From contig OY763044.2 in the NCBI GenBank assembly GCA_963666825.2, positions 4,216,001 through 4,280,000 of the forward strand: a DNA stretch of 64,000 bases, written 5' to 3'. The notes beneath the pieces were generated by a model. That model was not told where the DNA came from, did not search any database, and saw only the letters and a program-made list of their open reading frames with translations. The stretch is from Saccharicrinis sp963666825 (GTDB taxonomy: Bacteria; Bacteroidota; Bacteroidia; Bacteroidales; Marinilabiliaceae). Position 1 is the first letter of the stretch. Each line of letters opens with the position of its first letter. The translations under genes were made by a program, and so were the position numbers. Positions 56,910 to 64,000 of the stretch are shown here, piece after piece.

Positions 56910-58175
56910 ATGGACAGCATAACCATAATAATCATTGCTTTATTATTTTCGGCATTCTTTTCAGGATGTGAAATGGCATTTATTTCGTCGAATAAGTTAC
57001 TTATCGAACTTAATAAAAAAAAGTATCCCCGTTTAGGTAAGATACTGGATACTTTTATAAACAATGGAGGTTTATTTATTTCGACATTGTTAATTGGAAA
57101 TAATATTGCCTTAGTAGTTTACGGTCTTGAAATGGGCAAACTTTTATCTCCTATAATTGAGACGTACGTTAGTTCCTCCTCCTCAATCCTGTTTATTCAA
57201 ACTACTATTTCTACAATATTAATATTAGTTACAGCAGAATTTCTACCAAAAATACTTTTCAGAATCAACCCTATTTTGATTCTGAATATAACGGCATTAC
57301 CATTATTGTTGTTTTATACTTTGTTTTACCCTATTTCCAAGCTAACAGTTAATCTTTCAGAATTCTTAATGTCTAAAGTTTTTAAGACTCCTGAAAAAAA
57401 GAGTTCACAGAAAATTGTGTTGGGAAGAATTGATTTAGATAATTTAATTTCGCAACATCATGAAAAATTAGAAGATCATGATGATAACGCAAAAGAGGTT
57501 AAACTATTAAAAAACGCACTGGATTTTTCAAAGGTAAAGGTTCGAGAATGCATTATTCCACGAACCGAGATTAGTGCCATTGAAGTAAGTGAAACCTTTG
57601 AAATATTAACCAAACGCTTTATTGAAACCGGATATTCAAAAATTCTTATATATAAAAAATCCATAGATAATATTATTGGATATATACATGTTTCTGAGCT
57701 TTTTAAGAAACCTAAGATTTTAAAAAATGCCATTAATCCATTATCTATTGTTCCGGAAACAATGACTGCCAACAAACTACTCGAAGTATTTATTAAAGAG
57801 CACCGCAGTATAGCATTGGTAGTTGATGAATTTGGAGGAACAGCAGGTATTGTTACCATGGAAGATATTTTAGAGGAGATTTTTGGAGAAATAGTTGATG
57901 AACATGATGTTTCTGATTTAGTAGAGAAGAAAATTTCTGATGATGAGTTTGTATTTTCAGGAAGATTGGAGATTGATTATATTAACGAAAAGTACAGTCT
58001 GGGAATTACTGAATCTGAGAATTACGAAACTCTTGCCGGATTCATACTTCATCATAACGAATCCATTCCTAAAAATGAAGAAGAATTGATCATTGACAAC
58101 TTTAAGTTTAAAATAAACCTTGCTTCTGACAACAGAATTGAGTTAGTTAACTTAATTATTTTAGGACATTCCTGA
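56910..58175 (+). CDS. CNNM/CorC-type membrane protein (hemolysin family, GldE-like)
   Basis: Inner-membrane protein of 421 residues. Four transmembrane segments in the CNNM domain (about 1-175) begin with FSAFFSGCEMAFISSNK, the standard signature. Then come two CBS domains (VRECIIPRTEISAIEVSE and MTANKLLEVFIKEHRSIALVVDEFGG with GGTAGIVTMEDILEE) and a CorC/HlyC transporter-associated domain ending IELVNLIIL. Family members act in Mg or Co efflux; the Bacteroidota member called GldE in gliding species is a relative of this type. It is 60 bases after lptC, so probably the same operon. Confidence 0.92.
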   Translation: MDSITIIIIALLFSAFFSGCEMAFISSNKLLIELNKKKYPRLGKILDTFINNGGLFISTLLIGNNIALVVYGLEMGKLLSPIIETYVSSSSSILFIQTTISTILILVTAEFLPKILFRINPILILNITALPLLLFYTLFYPISKLTVNLSEFLMSKVFKTPEKKSSQKIVLGRIDLDNLISQHHEKLEDHDDNAKEVKLLKNALDFSKVKVRECIIPRTEISAIEVSETFEILTKRFIETGYSKILIYKKSIDNIIGYIHVSELFKKPKILKNAINPLSIVPETMTANKLLEVFIKEHRSIALVVDEFGGTAGIVTMEDILEEIFGEIVDEHDVSDLVEKKISDDEFVFSGRLEIDYINEKYSLGITESENYETLAGFILHHNESIPKNEEELIIDNFKFKINLASDNRIELVNLIILGHS

Positions 58176-58379
58176 TTCCTCTTTTCCTTAAAACATTACA
58201 AACTTTAAATTAATAAGCACAATTTACAATCATTGTATAAAACGGAAACCAAAAGATATTAGATATCATAAAATATTTTTAATCATTTTTATGATTCGAC
58301 TAATATCCCATAACCGTGTTATCCATTTTTTTGTATATTCGTAACCTGATTTTTTGAAATAAAATAAACAAATAAAAGA

Positions 58380-60467
58380 ATGGCAACATTAGAGAGAATT
58401 AGAAATAAAGGTGGAATCCTAGTAGCTGTTGTTATTGGATTAGCCTTATTTGCATTTATCTTGGGCGACTTTTTAAAACGAAATGGAGGAGGTAATCAAG
58501 CCAATAGTATAGAAGTAGGTGAAATTAACGAAACAACCATTTCATATTCTGCATACCAAAACGAAATTAGCCAGGCAGAAGATTTTAGAAAGCTTCAAAC
58601 AGGCAGTAGTAGCATCGATGAAAACACTCAATACCAGATTCAGAGTCAAGTTTGGGAACAAATGATTCAGGAGATTATAATGGGTGAAAAATTTGAAAAT
58701 GCAGGTATTGATGTAAGCACAGAAGAAGTATTAGATATGGCAACAGGGAAAAATGCTCACCCTGCAATCCGACAAATGTTTTCTGATCCTCAAACAGGTG
58801 TTTTTAATCAAGCTGCAGTAGTAAATTTCTTAAGAAACAGAAAAAAAGATGCTAACGCATACCTATACTGGGAGTATCTGAAAAAAGCTATTGTAAATGA
58901 AAAACTGAATTCAAAATATACAAACTTATACAGAAAAGGATTTTATCCTACTCAAAGCATGATTCAAAGCGAAGCTAATGCTAATTTAAGATCTGTAGAT
59001 TTTGACTTTGTAGCTGTAAACTACAGTACAATACCAGATAGTACTATTGAAGTATCTAACAGCGAAATTAAAGATTATTACAACGATCATATTGATGATT
59101 ACAAACAAGATGCAGAACGCACAATTCAATATGTTTCTTTCCCTGTAACTCCATCTGAAGAAGATAAGGAATTAGCAGAGAAATGGATTTCTGACACAAA
59201 AGAAGAATTCTCAAATCCTGAAACTGACGCAGCACAATTTGTAACAATGAACTCTGATCTTCCATATGAAGGCAAAAACTTAAAAGCTGACGAATTAAGA
59301 ATAGCTATTAAGGATTTTGTTGTAAATGGAAAAGAAGGAGATGTATTTGGTCCTTATTTAGAAGATGAAACATATAAATTAAGCAGAATTGTAAGCATTA
59401 AAGAAATGCCTGATTCTGTTCGTGCCAGACACATTCTAATACAGGAACAAGATCCAACCAAAGCAAATGCAATTGCAGATAGCTTAATTAACTTAATTAA
59501 CAAAGGTGCTGACTTTGCTGATCTTGCTCGTAAGAATTCTAAAGATACAGGTTCTGCTGTTAACGGTGGAGATTTAAACTGGTTTAAAGAAGGCATGATG
59601 GTTAAACCATTTAACGATGCTTGTTTTAATGCTAAAAAAGGAGATGTTCTTAAAGTAGAAACTCAATTTGGAGTTCATATTATTAACATCCAAAACGTAG
59701 GTAAACCAGTTATTAAGTATAACGTTGCAACACTTGCAAGAGAAATTAAGTATAGCTCTAAAACATATCAACAAGTATATTCTGAAGCAAACAAATTTGC
59801 AGCTAATAATAATACTTCTGAAAAATTTATTGAGGCTATTAAAACAGAAAATAAAACTCCTCGCTTTGCTACATTAAAAGCAAACGACAGAAATGTCAGA
59901 GGACTTGAAAACTCTCGCAGATTAGTTCAATGGGCATTTGAAGGCGAAGTAAATGATATGTCGCCAACAATCTATGAATTCGGCAACCAATTCGTAATTG
60001 CGGTTATTACTGATGCAAAAGAAGAGGGACACCAAAACGTTAACGAGGTAGCCTCAAGAATTAAATCTTTAATTGCAAAAGATAAAAAAGCAGAAATCAT
60101 CATTAAGAAATTTAATGACAACGCAAAAACAAGTCAGAGTTTATCTTCTCTAGCTCAAAAAATGGAAAGCACTGTTCAATCGGCAGTAAACATAAACTTT
60201 GCATCATATCAAGTAACAGGAGCTGGTTTTGAACCTGCGTTAGTAGGATTGGCTACAACTTCTGATGTTGATAAAATCTCAACTCCGGTAAAAGGAAACA
60301 GAGGTGTTTATGTTGTTAAAGTAACTTCTGAAAGTGTTGCTGAAAATGCAGACTTAGAAGCTGCAAAAAGAATCTTAACTCAAAATATTGAATATAAAGT
60401 ACGTTCTTTATACAATTCAATTAGAGAAGAAGCTGAAATCAAAGACAACAGAGCAAAGTATTTCTAG
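58380..60467 (+). CDS. PpiD/SurA-like peptidylprolyl isomerase, membrane-anchored
   Basis: Periplasmic folding factor of 695 residues with one N-terminal transmembrane helix (GGILVAVVIGLALFAFILGDF at about 12-32). The SurA_N-like chaperone region spans about 45-250. A parvulin-type isomerase domain lies at about 345-440, with RARHILIQ, ADFADLARKNSKDTGSAVNGGDL and FGVHIINIQNVG. A second, degenerate isomerase-like region occupies about 460-690. Such proteins help outer-membrane proteins fold. It ends the cluster that contains lptC, and a rho-independent terminator follows 25 bases later. It has a 204-base upstream spacer of its own. Confidence 0.93.
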   Translation: MATLERIRNKGGILVAVVIGLALFAFILGDFLKRNGGGNQANSIEVGEINETTISYSAYQNEISQAEDFRKLQTGSSSIDENTQYQIQSQVWEQMIQEIIMGEKFENAGIDVSTEEVLDMATGKNAHPAIRQMFSDPQTGVFNQAAVVNFLRNRKKDANAYLYWEYLKKAIVNEKLNSKYTNLYRKGFYPTQSMIQSEANANLRSVDFDFVAVNYSTIPDSTIEVSNSEIKDYYNDHIDDYKQDAERTIQYVSFPVTPSEEDKELAEKWISDTKEEFSNPETDAAQFVTMNSDLPYEGKNLKADELRIAIKDFVVNGKEGDVFGPYLEDETYKLSRIVSIKEMPDSVRARHILIQEQDPTKANAIADSLINLINKGADFADLARKNSKDTGSAVNGGDLNWFKEGMMVKPFNDACFNAKKGDVLKVETQFGVHIINIQNVGKPVIKYNVATLAREIKYSSKTYQQVYSEANKFAANNNTSEKFIEAIKTENKTPRFATLKANDRNVRGLENSRRLVQWAFEGEVNDMSPTIYEFGNQFVIAVITDAKEEGHQNVNEVASRIKSLIAKDKKAEIIIKKFNDNAKTSQSLSSLAQKMESTVQSAVNINFASYQVTGAGFEPALVGLATTSDVDKISTPVKGNRGVYVVKVTSESVAENADLEAAKRILTQNIEYKVRSLYNSIREEAEIKDNRAKYF

Positions 60468-60491
60468 ACAAATAATTAGTACAAAATACAA

Positions 60492-60519
60492 AAGCAGTCT
60501 TTTAAAGGCTGCTTTTTTT
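60492..60519 (+). terminator. Terminator of the PPIase gene
   Basis: 8-bp stem AAGCAGTC / GGCTGCTT with one G-T pair and a 7-base loop, continuing into a T-run (60513-60519). 25 bases after the stop codon. Confidence 0.9.
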
Positions 60520-60542
60520 GTTCCCAACTATACATTAACAAA

Positions 60543-60568
60543 CAAAAAAAGGAGACTAAAAAGCCTCC
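60543..60568 (-). terminator. Terminator of the ftsQ-ftsA-ftsZ-yqeY operon
   Basis: On the minus strand, stem GGAGGC / GTCTCC (one G-T pair) with loop TTTTTA, followed by seven T. It is back to back with the PPIase terminator. Confidence 0.85.
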
Positions 60569-60597
60569 CAAATACTAACTCGAATAGAAGTAGACTA

Positions 60598-61050
60598 TTA
60601 AGCTGTCAATAGTTTTTTCACTATATCAGCAATTTCTTTACCATCTGCCTTACCTCCTAATTCTTTAGAAGCCATTCCCATAGCTTTTCCCATTTCTTTT
60701 ACAGATTGAGCACCAGATTTTTCAACGATCGCAGCAACCAATTTCTCTAATTCTTCACCAGTAATCTGCTCTGGTAAAAAACGAGAAATAACCTCAACCT
60801 CTGCATTTTCTTTTTCAGCCAAATCTTCTCTTCCTTGCTCTACAAAAATAGCAGCTGCATCTTTACGTTGCTTCACCATTTTTTGTAAGATTTTCAATCC
60901 AGCATCTTCACCTAATTCATCATCTGCACCTTTAGCTGTATTTGCTTCAATAAGCTCTTTCTTAATCCCACGAAGCGCTTCTAAGGCCACTTTATCCTTA
61001 GCCTTCATGGCTGTCTTTATTTCTTCTGTAATCTGATCTATTAAACTCAT
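60598..61050 (-). CDS. yqeY: GatB/YqeY domain protein
   Basis: Cytoplasmic protein of 150 residues made of a single YqeY domain, related to the C-terminal tRNA-binding part of GatB and suggested to bind tRNA. Typical segments: IKTAMKAKDKVALEALRGIKKEL, LKILQKMVKQRKDAAAIF, and VKEMGKAMGMASKELGGKADGKEI, all helical, ending in IVKKLLTA. The exact activity is not established. It follows ftsZ by 35 bases on the same strand, and the pairing is common in Bacteroidota. It is terminated by the hairpin at 60543-60568. Confidence 0.93.
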   Translation of the reverse strand: MSLIDQITEEIKTAMKAKDKVALEALRGIKKELIEANTAKGADDELGEDAGLKILQKMVKQRKDAAAIFVEQGREDLAEKENAEVEVISRFLPEQITGEELEKLVAAIVEKSGAQSVKEMGKAMGMASKELGGKADGKEIADIVKKLLTA

Positions 61051-61085
61051 TATTCTTGTAATAAAATATATCTTTATTAATATCC

Positions 61086-62576
61086 TTAATCTACATTATC
61101 ATGTAAATATGGATTATCTCTTATTATTTTTGTTTTACCATCTTTACCCTCTGAAATAGTAAATCTCGATACTTTATAATCTTCCTCTTCCTGTACCGGA
61201 TTTACTTTTACTTTTTTACGCTTATAAGCTGGAACATTCTCAAGTCTTTCAATATACCTGTCATCTTCCATATCTTCAGGAGAGATACTAAACCTCTCAC
61301 CAATACCTGTTGCAATCTGACCTCTTTGATAGTGATTACCTGAAACATATTCCGGCTCTTCAACCTCCTTCTTCTTTGGAGTTGACTTATAGAACATATT
61401 AATACGTTCCTCTTTAGCTTTTTCTATCTGATCGAAGTCAATTACCCTACTTGAGCTTTCTTCTTTATCATCTTTACTTTCATCAAGATCTAATACAATC
61501 GGTTCCTCATCAGAATTAAATTCATCTTCATTACTATCATCATCACCATCTAATGAGAAACGTTGAACTTTAGGTTCATTTCTTTGCGAAAATTCAGCAA
61601 TATTTCGAGTATTAAATCCGGTGGCAATAATAGTTACATTAACCTGATCCTGAAGATTATCGTCACTTCCTGTTCCCCAAATAATTGAAGCACTAGAACC
61701 TACTGTTTCCTGAACAAAATCAGTAACCTCACCTACCTCATCCATTGTTATTTCATCAACTCCGGACGTTATATTCAGAAGAATATTTTTGGCTCCTCTT
61801 ATGTCATTACTATTTAATAATGGTGATTCTAAAGCCTGTTGAATAGCCAAAAGAGCCCTGTTTTCACCAGAAGCTGTTGAGCTACCCATGATAGCAACAC
61901 CACTATTCTTCATAACAGTTTCAACATCGGCAAAGTCGACGTTTATATATCCGTGTACCGTAATTATTTCAGCAATACCTTTGGCGGCTGTAGATAAAAC
62001 ATCATCGGCTTTAGAGAAAGCGTTAGATAATTTTAAATCACCATACATCTCTCTTAATTTCTCATTATTAATTACCAAAAGAGAATCAACATTTTTCTCC
62101 ATTTCAGCAATTCCATCAAGAGCCTGATTAATCCTAACTTTACCTTCGAACCTAAACGGAATAGTAACAATACCTACTGTTAGTATTCCCATATCTCTGG
62201 CAGCTTTAGCAATGATAGGAGCAGCTCCGGTACCGGTACCACCTCCCATACCTGCAGTAATAAATACCATTCGGGTATTATCCTGAAGGACTTTTTCGAT
62301 ATCTACCAGATTCTCAATTGCAGCCTGCTTACCTATTTCCGGTTTATTACCGGCACCACGACCTTCAGTCAGGGAATCCCCCAATTGAATTTTTACAGGA
62401 ACCGGACTATTCTGCAAAGCCTGGTCATCCGTATTACATACTAAGAAATTAACATCCTTAATGCCCTGATTGAACATGTGATTTACCGCATTACTACCTC
62501 CTCCACCAACGCCAATTACTTTAATAATACAGTTTTGGTTTTCAGGCATTTCAAAACTCATCAAATCATCATTCAT
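61086..62576 (-). CDS. ftsZ: Cell division GTPase FtsZ
   Basis: Tubulin-like GTPase that forms the division ring, 496 residues. The nucleotide site is complete: GVGGGGSNAVNHM, NTDDQAL, the signature GGGTGTGAAP, and the T7 loop NVDFADVETVMKNSG. The GTPase and C-terminal subdomains end near residue 320, followed by a long acidic then basic linker and a C-terminal peptide DNPYLHDNVD, in place of the usual proteobacterial CTP. The length is typical of Bacteroidota FtsZ. It follows ftsA by 38 bases. Expression should be tied to the ftsQA genes. Confidence 0.97.
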   Translation of the reverse strand: MNDDLMSFEMPENQNCIIKVIGVGGGGSNAVNHMFNQGIKDVNFLVCNTDDQALQNSPVPVKIQLGDSLTEGRGAGNKPEIGKQAAIENLVDIEKVLQDNTRMVFITAGMGGGTGTGAAPIIAKAARDMGILTVGIVTIPFRFEGKVRINQALDGIAEMEKNVDSLLVINNEKLREMYGDLKLSNAFSKADDVLSTAAKGIAEIITVHGYINVDFADVETVMKNSGVAIMGSSTASGENRALLAIQQALESPLLNSNDIRGAKNILLNITSGVDEITMDEVGEVTDFVQETVGSSASIIWGTGSDDNLQDQVNVTIIATGFNTRNIAEFSQRNEPKVQRFSLDGDDDSNEDEFNSDEEPIVLDLDESKDDKEESSSRVIDFDQIEKAKEERINMFYKSTPKKKEVEEPEYVSGNHYQRGQIATGIGERFSISPEDMEDDRYIERLENVPAYKRKKVKVNPVQEEEDYKVSRFTISEGKDGKTKIIRDNPYLHDNVD

Positions 62577-62614
62577 GTCAATATACCTTTCTTATTTTTA
62601 TTTGTGTTGCGAAA

Positions 62615-63958
62615 TTACATTTCAACATCTTTCTCATCGAAGATTCCGGCAAATGTTTTTTTCAAATTTCCAAATAGATCACCTGTCGTATACTCGGTCT
62701 TCTCTTTTTTCTTCTTTTCTTTTTTAGGAGAAGAAACTTTGCGTTGTGGTTCAACTTCCTCTTCAAATTCTTCCGGAAATAGTTTTTGTTCCACTACCGT
62801 TTTAACAGGATTTTCAAGCGCTGTCAGCAATAAACCAATACTTGTTGCATACATAGGCATTTTTGCCTCTTCAAGATGCATTGCTCTTATATTTTTATTG
62901 GGTAAACCAATACGAACTTCTAAACCTGTTCGATATTTAACCAATTTTGAAAGATTCTTTAATAATGCACCACCACCTGTAATTACAATACCAGCACCTA
63001 ATCTATCATATAATTTAGAGTTCTCTATTTGGTACATAACATAATCAATGATTTCCTCCATCCTGGCTTGAATGATATAAGCCAAAGATTTAAAAGATAT
63101 TTCTTTTGGTTCCCAACCTTCAATTCCAGGGATGGTTACCACCATATCTTCTCTTTCCAAATCGCCTAAAGCAGATCCGAACTGAGTTTTCAATGATTCA
63201 GCTTGCTTTGCTAAAACTGCACATCCTTCCTTAACGTCAGAAGTAACTACATTTCCTCCGAATGGAATAACAGCAGTATGCTGAATCATTCCATCATAAA
63301 AAATAGCCACATCAGTTGTACCACCACCAATATCAACAAGCACAACTCCGGCTTCTTTTTCTTCTTCTGTCAGAACAGCACGTGCAGAAGCCATAGGCTC
63401 AAGAAACAATTGATTTAATTTCAAGCCTACTCTGTTAATACACTTTTCTATGTTGTTAACAGATGCAATACGACCTAAAACAATATGGTAATTACCTTCT
63501 AGCCTACGCCCAGACATTCCGATAGGATTTTTAACCCCGGCTTCATTATCTACAACATAGTCTTGAGGAAATACATGTAAGATATTTTCACCCGCTTCCA
63601 AAGGAATTTTGAAATTATCCTTATACAAGTGATCCACATCAAACTGGGTAATTTCCATATTGGTTTCAATATATCGATAACCTCTGTTTTGGAGACTCTT
63701 AATATGCTGACCAGCTATACCAACATATACATCGGTTAACTTGACTCCATATTTTGATTCAAGATTAAATACAACATCTTTTATCGCACCTACAGTTTCT
63801 TCGATATTAAGAACTACCCCACGCTTCACTCCCGTAGAGGGTACTTTTTCAATACCTACAATCTGTAATTCCCCATTGTCATTCTTACGTCCAACAACAG
63901 CTACAATCTTGGTGGTTCCGATGTCTAACGCAGCAATTAAATTGGATTGGTTATTCAT
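62615..63958 (-). CDS. ftsA: Cell division protein FtsA
   Basis: Actin-like membrane tether for FtsZ, 447 residues. ATP-binding motifs: phosphate-1 ALDIGTTKIVAVVG at residues 10-23, phosphate-2 VVLVDIGGGTTDVAIF near 205-220, and the adenosine motif GIVITGGGALLKN near 325. The 1C (SHS2) domain lies at about 85-165. A charged Lys-rich region near residues 405-430 leads to an amphipathic C-terminal helix (GDLFGNLKKTFAGIF) for membrane binding. The start codon is four bases after the ftsQ stop codon. Confidence 0.96.
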   Translation of the reverse strand: MNNQSNLIAALDIGTTKIVAVVGRKNDNGELQIVGIEKVPSTGVKRGVVLNIEETVGAIKDVVFNLESKYGVKLTDVYVGIAGQHIKSLQNRGYRYIETNMEITQFDVDHLYKDNFKIPLEAGENILHVFPQDYVVDNEAGVKNPIGMSGRRLEGNYHIVLGRIASVNNIEKCINRVGLKLNQLFLEPMASARAVLTEEEKEAGVVLVDIGGGTTDVAIFYDGMIQHTAVIPFGGNVVTSDVKEGCAVLAKQAESLKTQFGSALGDLEREDMVVTIPGIEGWEPKEISFKSLAYIIQARMEEIIDYVMYQIENSKLYDRLGAGIVITGGGALLKNLSKLVKYRTGLEVRIGLPNKNIRAMHLEEAKMPMYATSIGLLLTALENPVKTVVEQKLFPEEFEEEVEPQRKVSSPKKEKKKKEKTEYTTGDLFGNLKKTFAGIFDEKDVEM

Positions 63959-63962
63959 AATA

Positions 63963-63998
63963 TCATTGTTTTGTACAAATTATTTGACCTTCGTATTT
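63963..63998 (-). CDS. ftsQ: Partial C-terminus of FtsQ
   Basis: The last minus-strand codons before ftsA read KYEGQIICTKQ followed by TGA at 63965-63963, with 4 bases before the ftsA ATG. This resembles Bacteroidota FtsQ C-termini, which often end in a KY-x-Q-[IV]-[IV]-CT-K type sequence, and ftsQ-ftsA-ftsZ is the conserved order. The gene continues beyond the window. The short length limits certainty. Confidence 0.5.
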   Translation of the reverse strand, partial: KYEGQIICTKQ

Positions 63999-64000
63999 TA

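Overview
The window looks like a chromosomal segment of a Bacteroidota bacterium. The evidence is low GC outside the rRNA genes, almost no Shine-Dalgarno sequences, several TAnnTTTG (-7) promoters, a type IX secretion (T9SS) C-terminal sorting tail, a lipoprotein-type TamL paired with TamB, and the gene neighbourhoods ftsQ-ftsA-ftsZ-yqeY and coaX-TPR-lptC-CNNM/CorC-PPIase. A marine or gut-type member of the Marinilabiliales/Bacteroidales is a reasonable guess from gene content, but the species is not identified here.

Layout. 1-3.1 kb (+): small standalone genes (GNAT acetyltransferase, cyclophilin lipoprotein, methyltransferase, secreted protein, cupin). 3.4-12.1 kb (-): GH51 arabinofuranosidase, a chemoreceptor, an unrecognised zinc-knuckle membrane protein, and a set of a secreted repeat protein, a lipoprotein and two small membrane proteins. 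12.5-19.5 kb: a small membrane protein, then tamL-tamB (-). 20-26.7 kb: a T9SS-exported beta-propeller protein (+), then a block on the minus strand with a histidine kinase, a NarL-type regulator, a lone receiver, a porin-like barrel and a short PstS-like protein. 27-35.8 kb: aldo/keto reductase, NlpC/P60 lipoprotein, divergent AcuI-like reductase and HxlR regulator, a soluble [FeFe]-hydrogenase-like chemoreceptor, DUF3859-like lipoprotein and M19 dipeptidase.

36.0-41.5 kb (-): a complete rRNA operon, 16S, tRNA-Ile(GAU), tRNA-Ala(UGC), 23S, 5S, with two similar upstream promoters and a terminator. 42-49.3 kb: polyprenol-phosphate mannosyltransferase and dihydroorotase, small envelope proteins, aspartokinase, fructose-1,6-bisphosphatase, histidine kinase. 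49.4-60.5 kb: mfd, a PAS response regulator, then coaX, a TPR protein, lptC, a CNNM/CorC protein and a PpiD/SurA-like isomerase. 60.6-64 kb (-): yqeY, ftsZ, ftsA and the last codons of ftsQ.

Functionally the window is mostly envelope biogenesis (TamL/B, LptC, PPIases, FtsA/Z) and signalling. The most unusual gene is the hydrogenase/MCP fusion at 31.2-33.1 kb, which keeps all H-cluster cysteines but lacks the proton-transfer cysteine, as expected for a gas or redox sensor rather than an enzyme. The most unusual regulatory features are a strong terminator-like hairpin inside the first codons of lptC, a sigma-54-like promoter in front of the preceding TPR gene, and several gene ends where stop codons are built into palindromes. 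No CRISPR array, intact IS element, prophage or recognisable defence island was seen.
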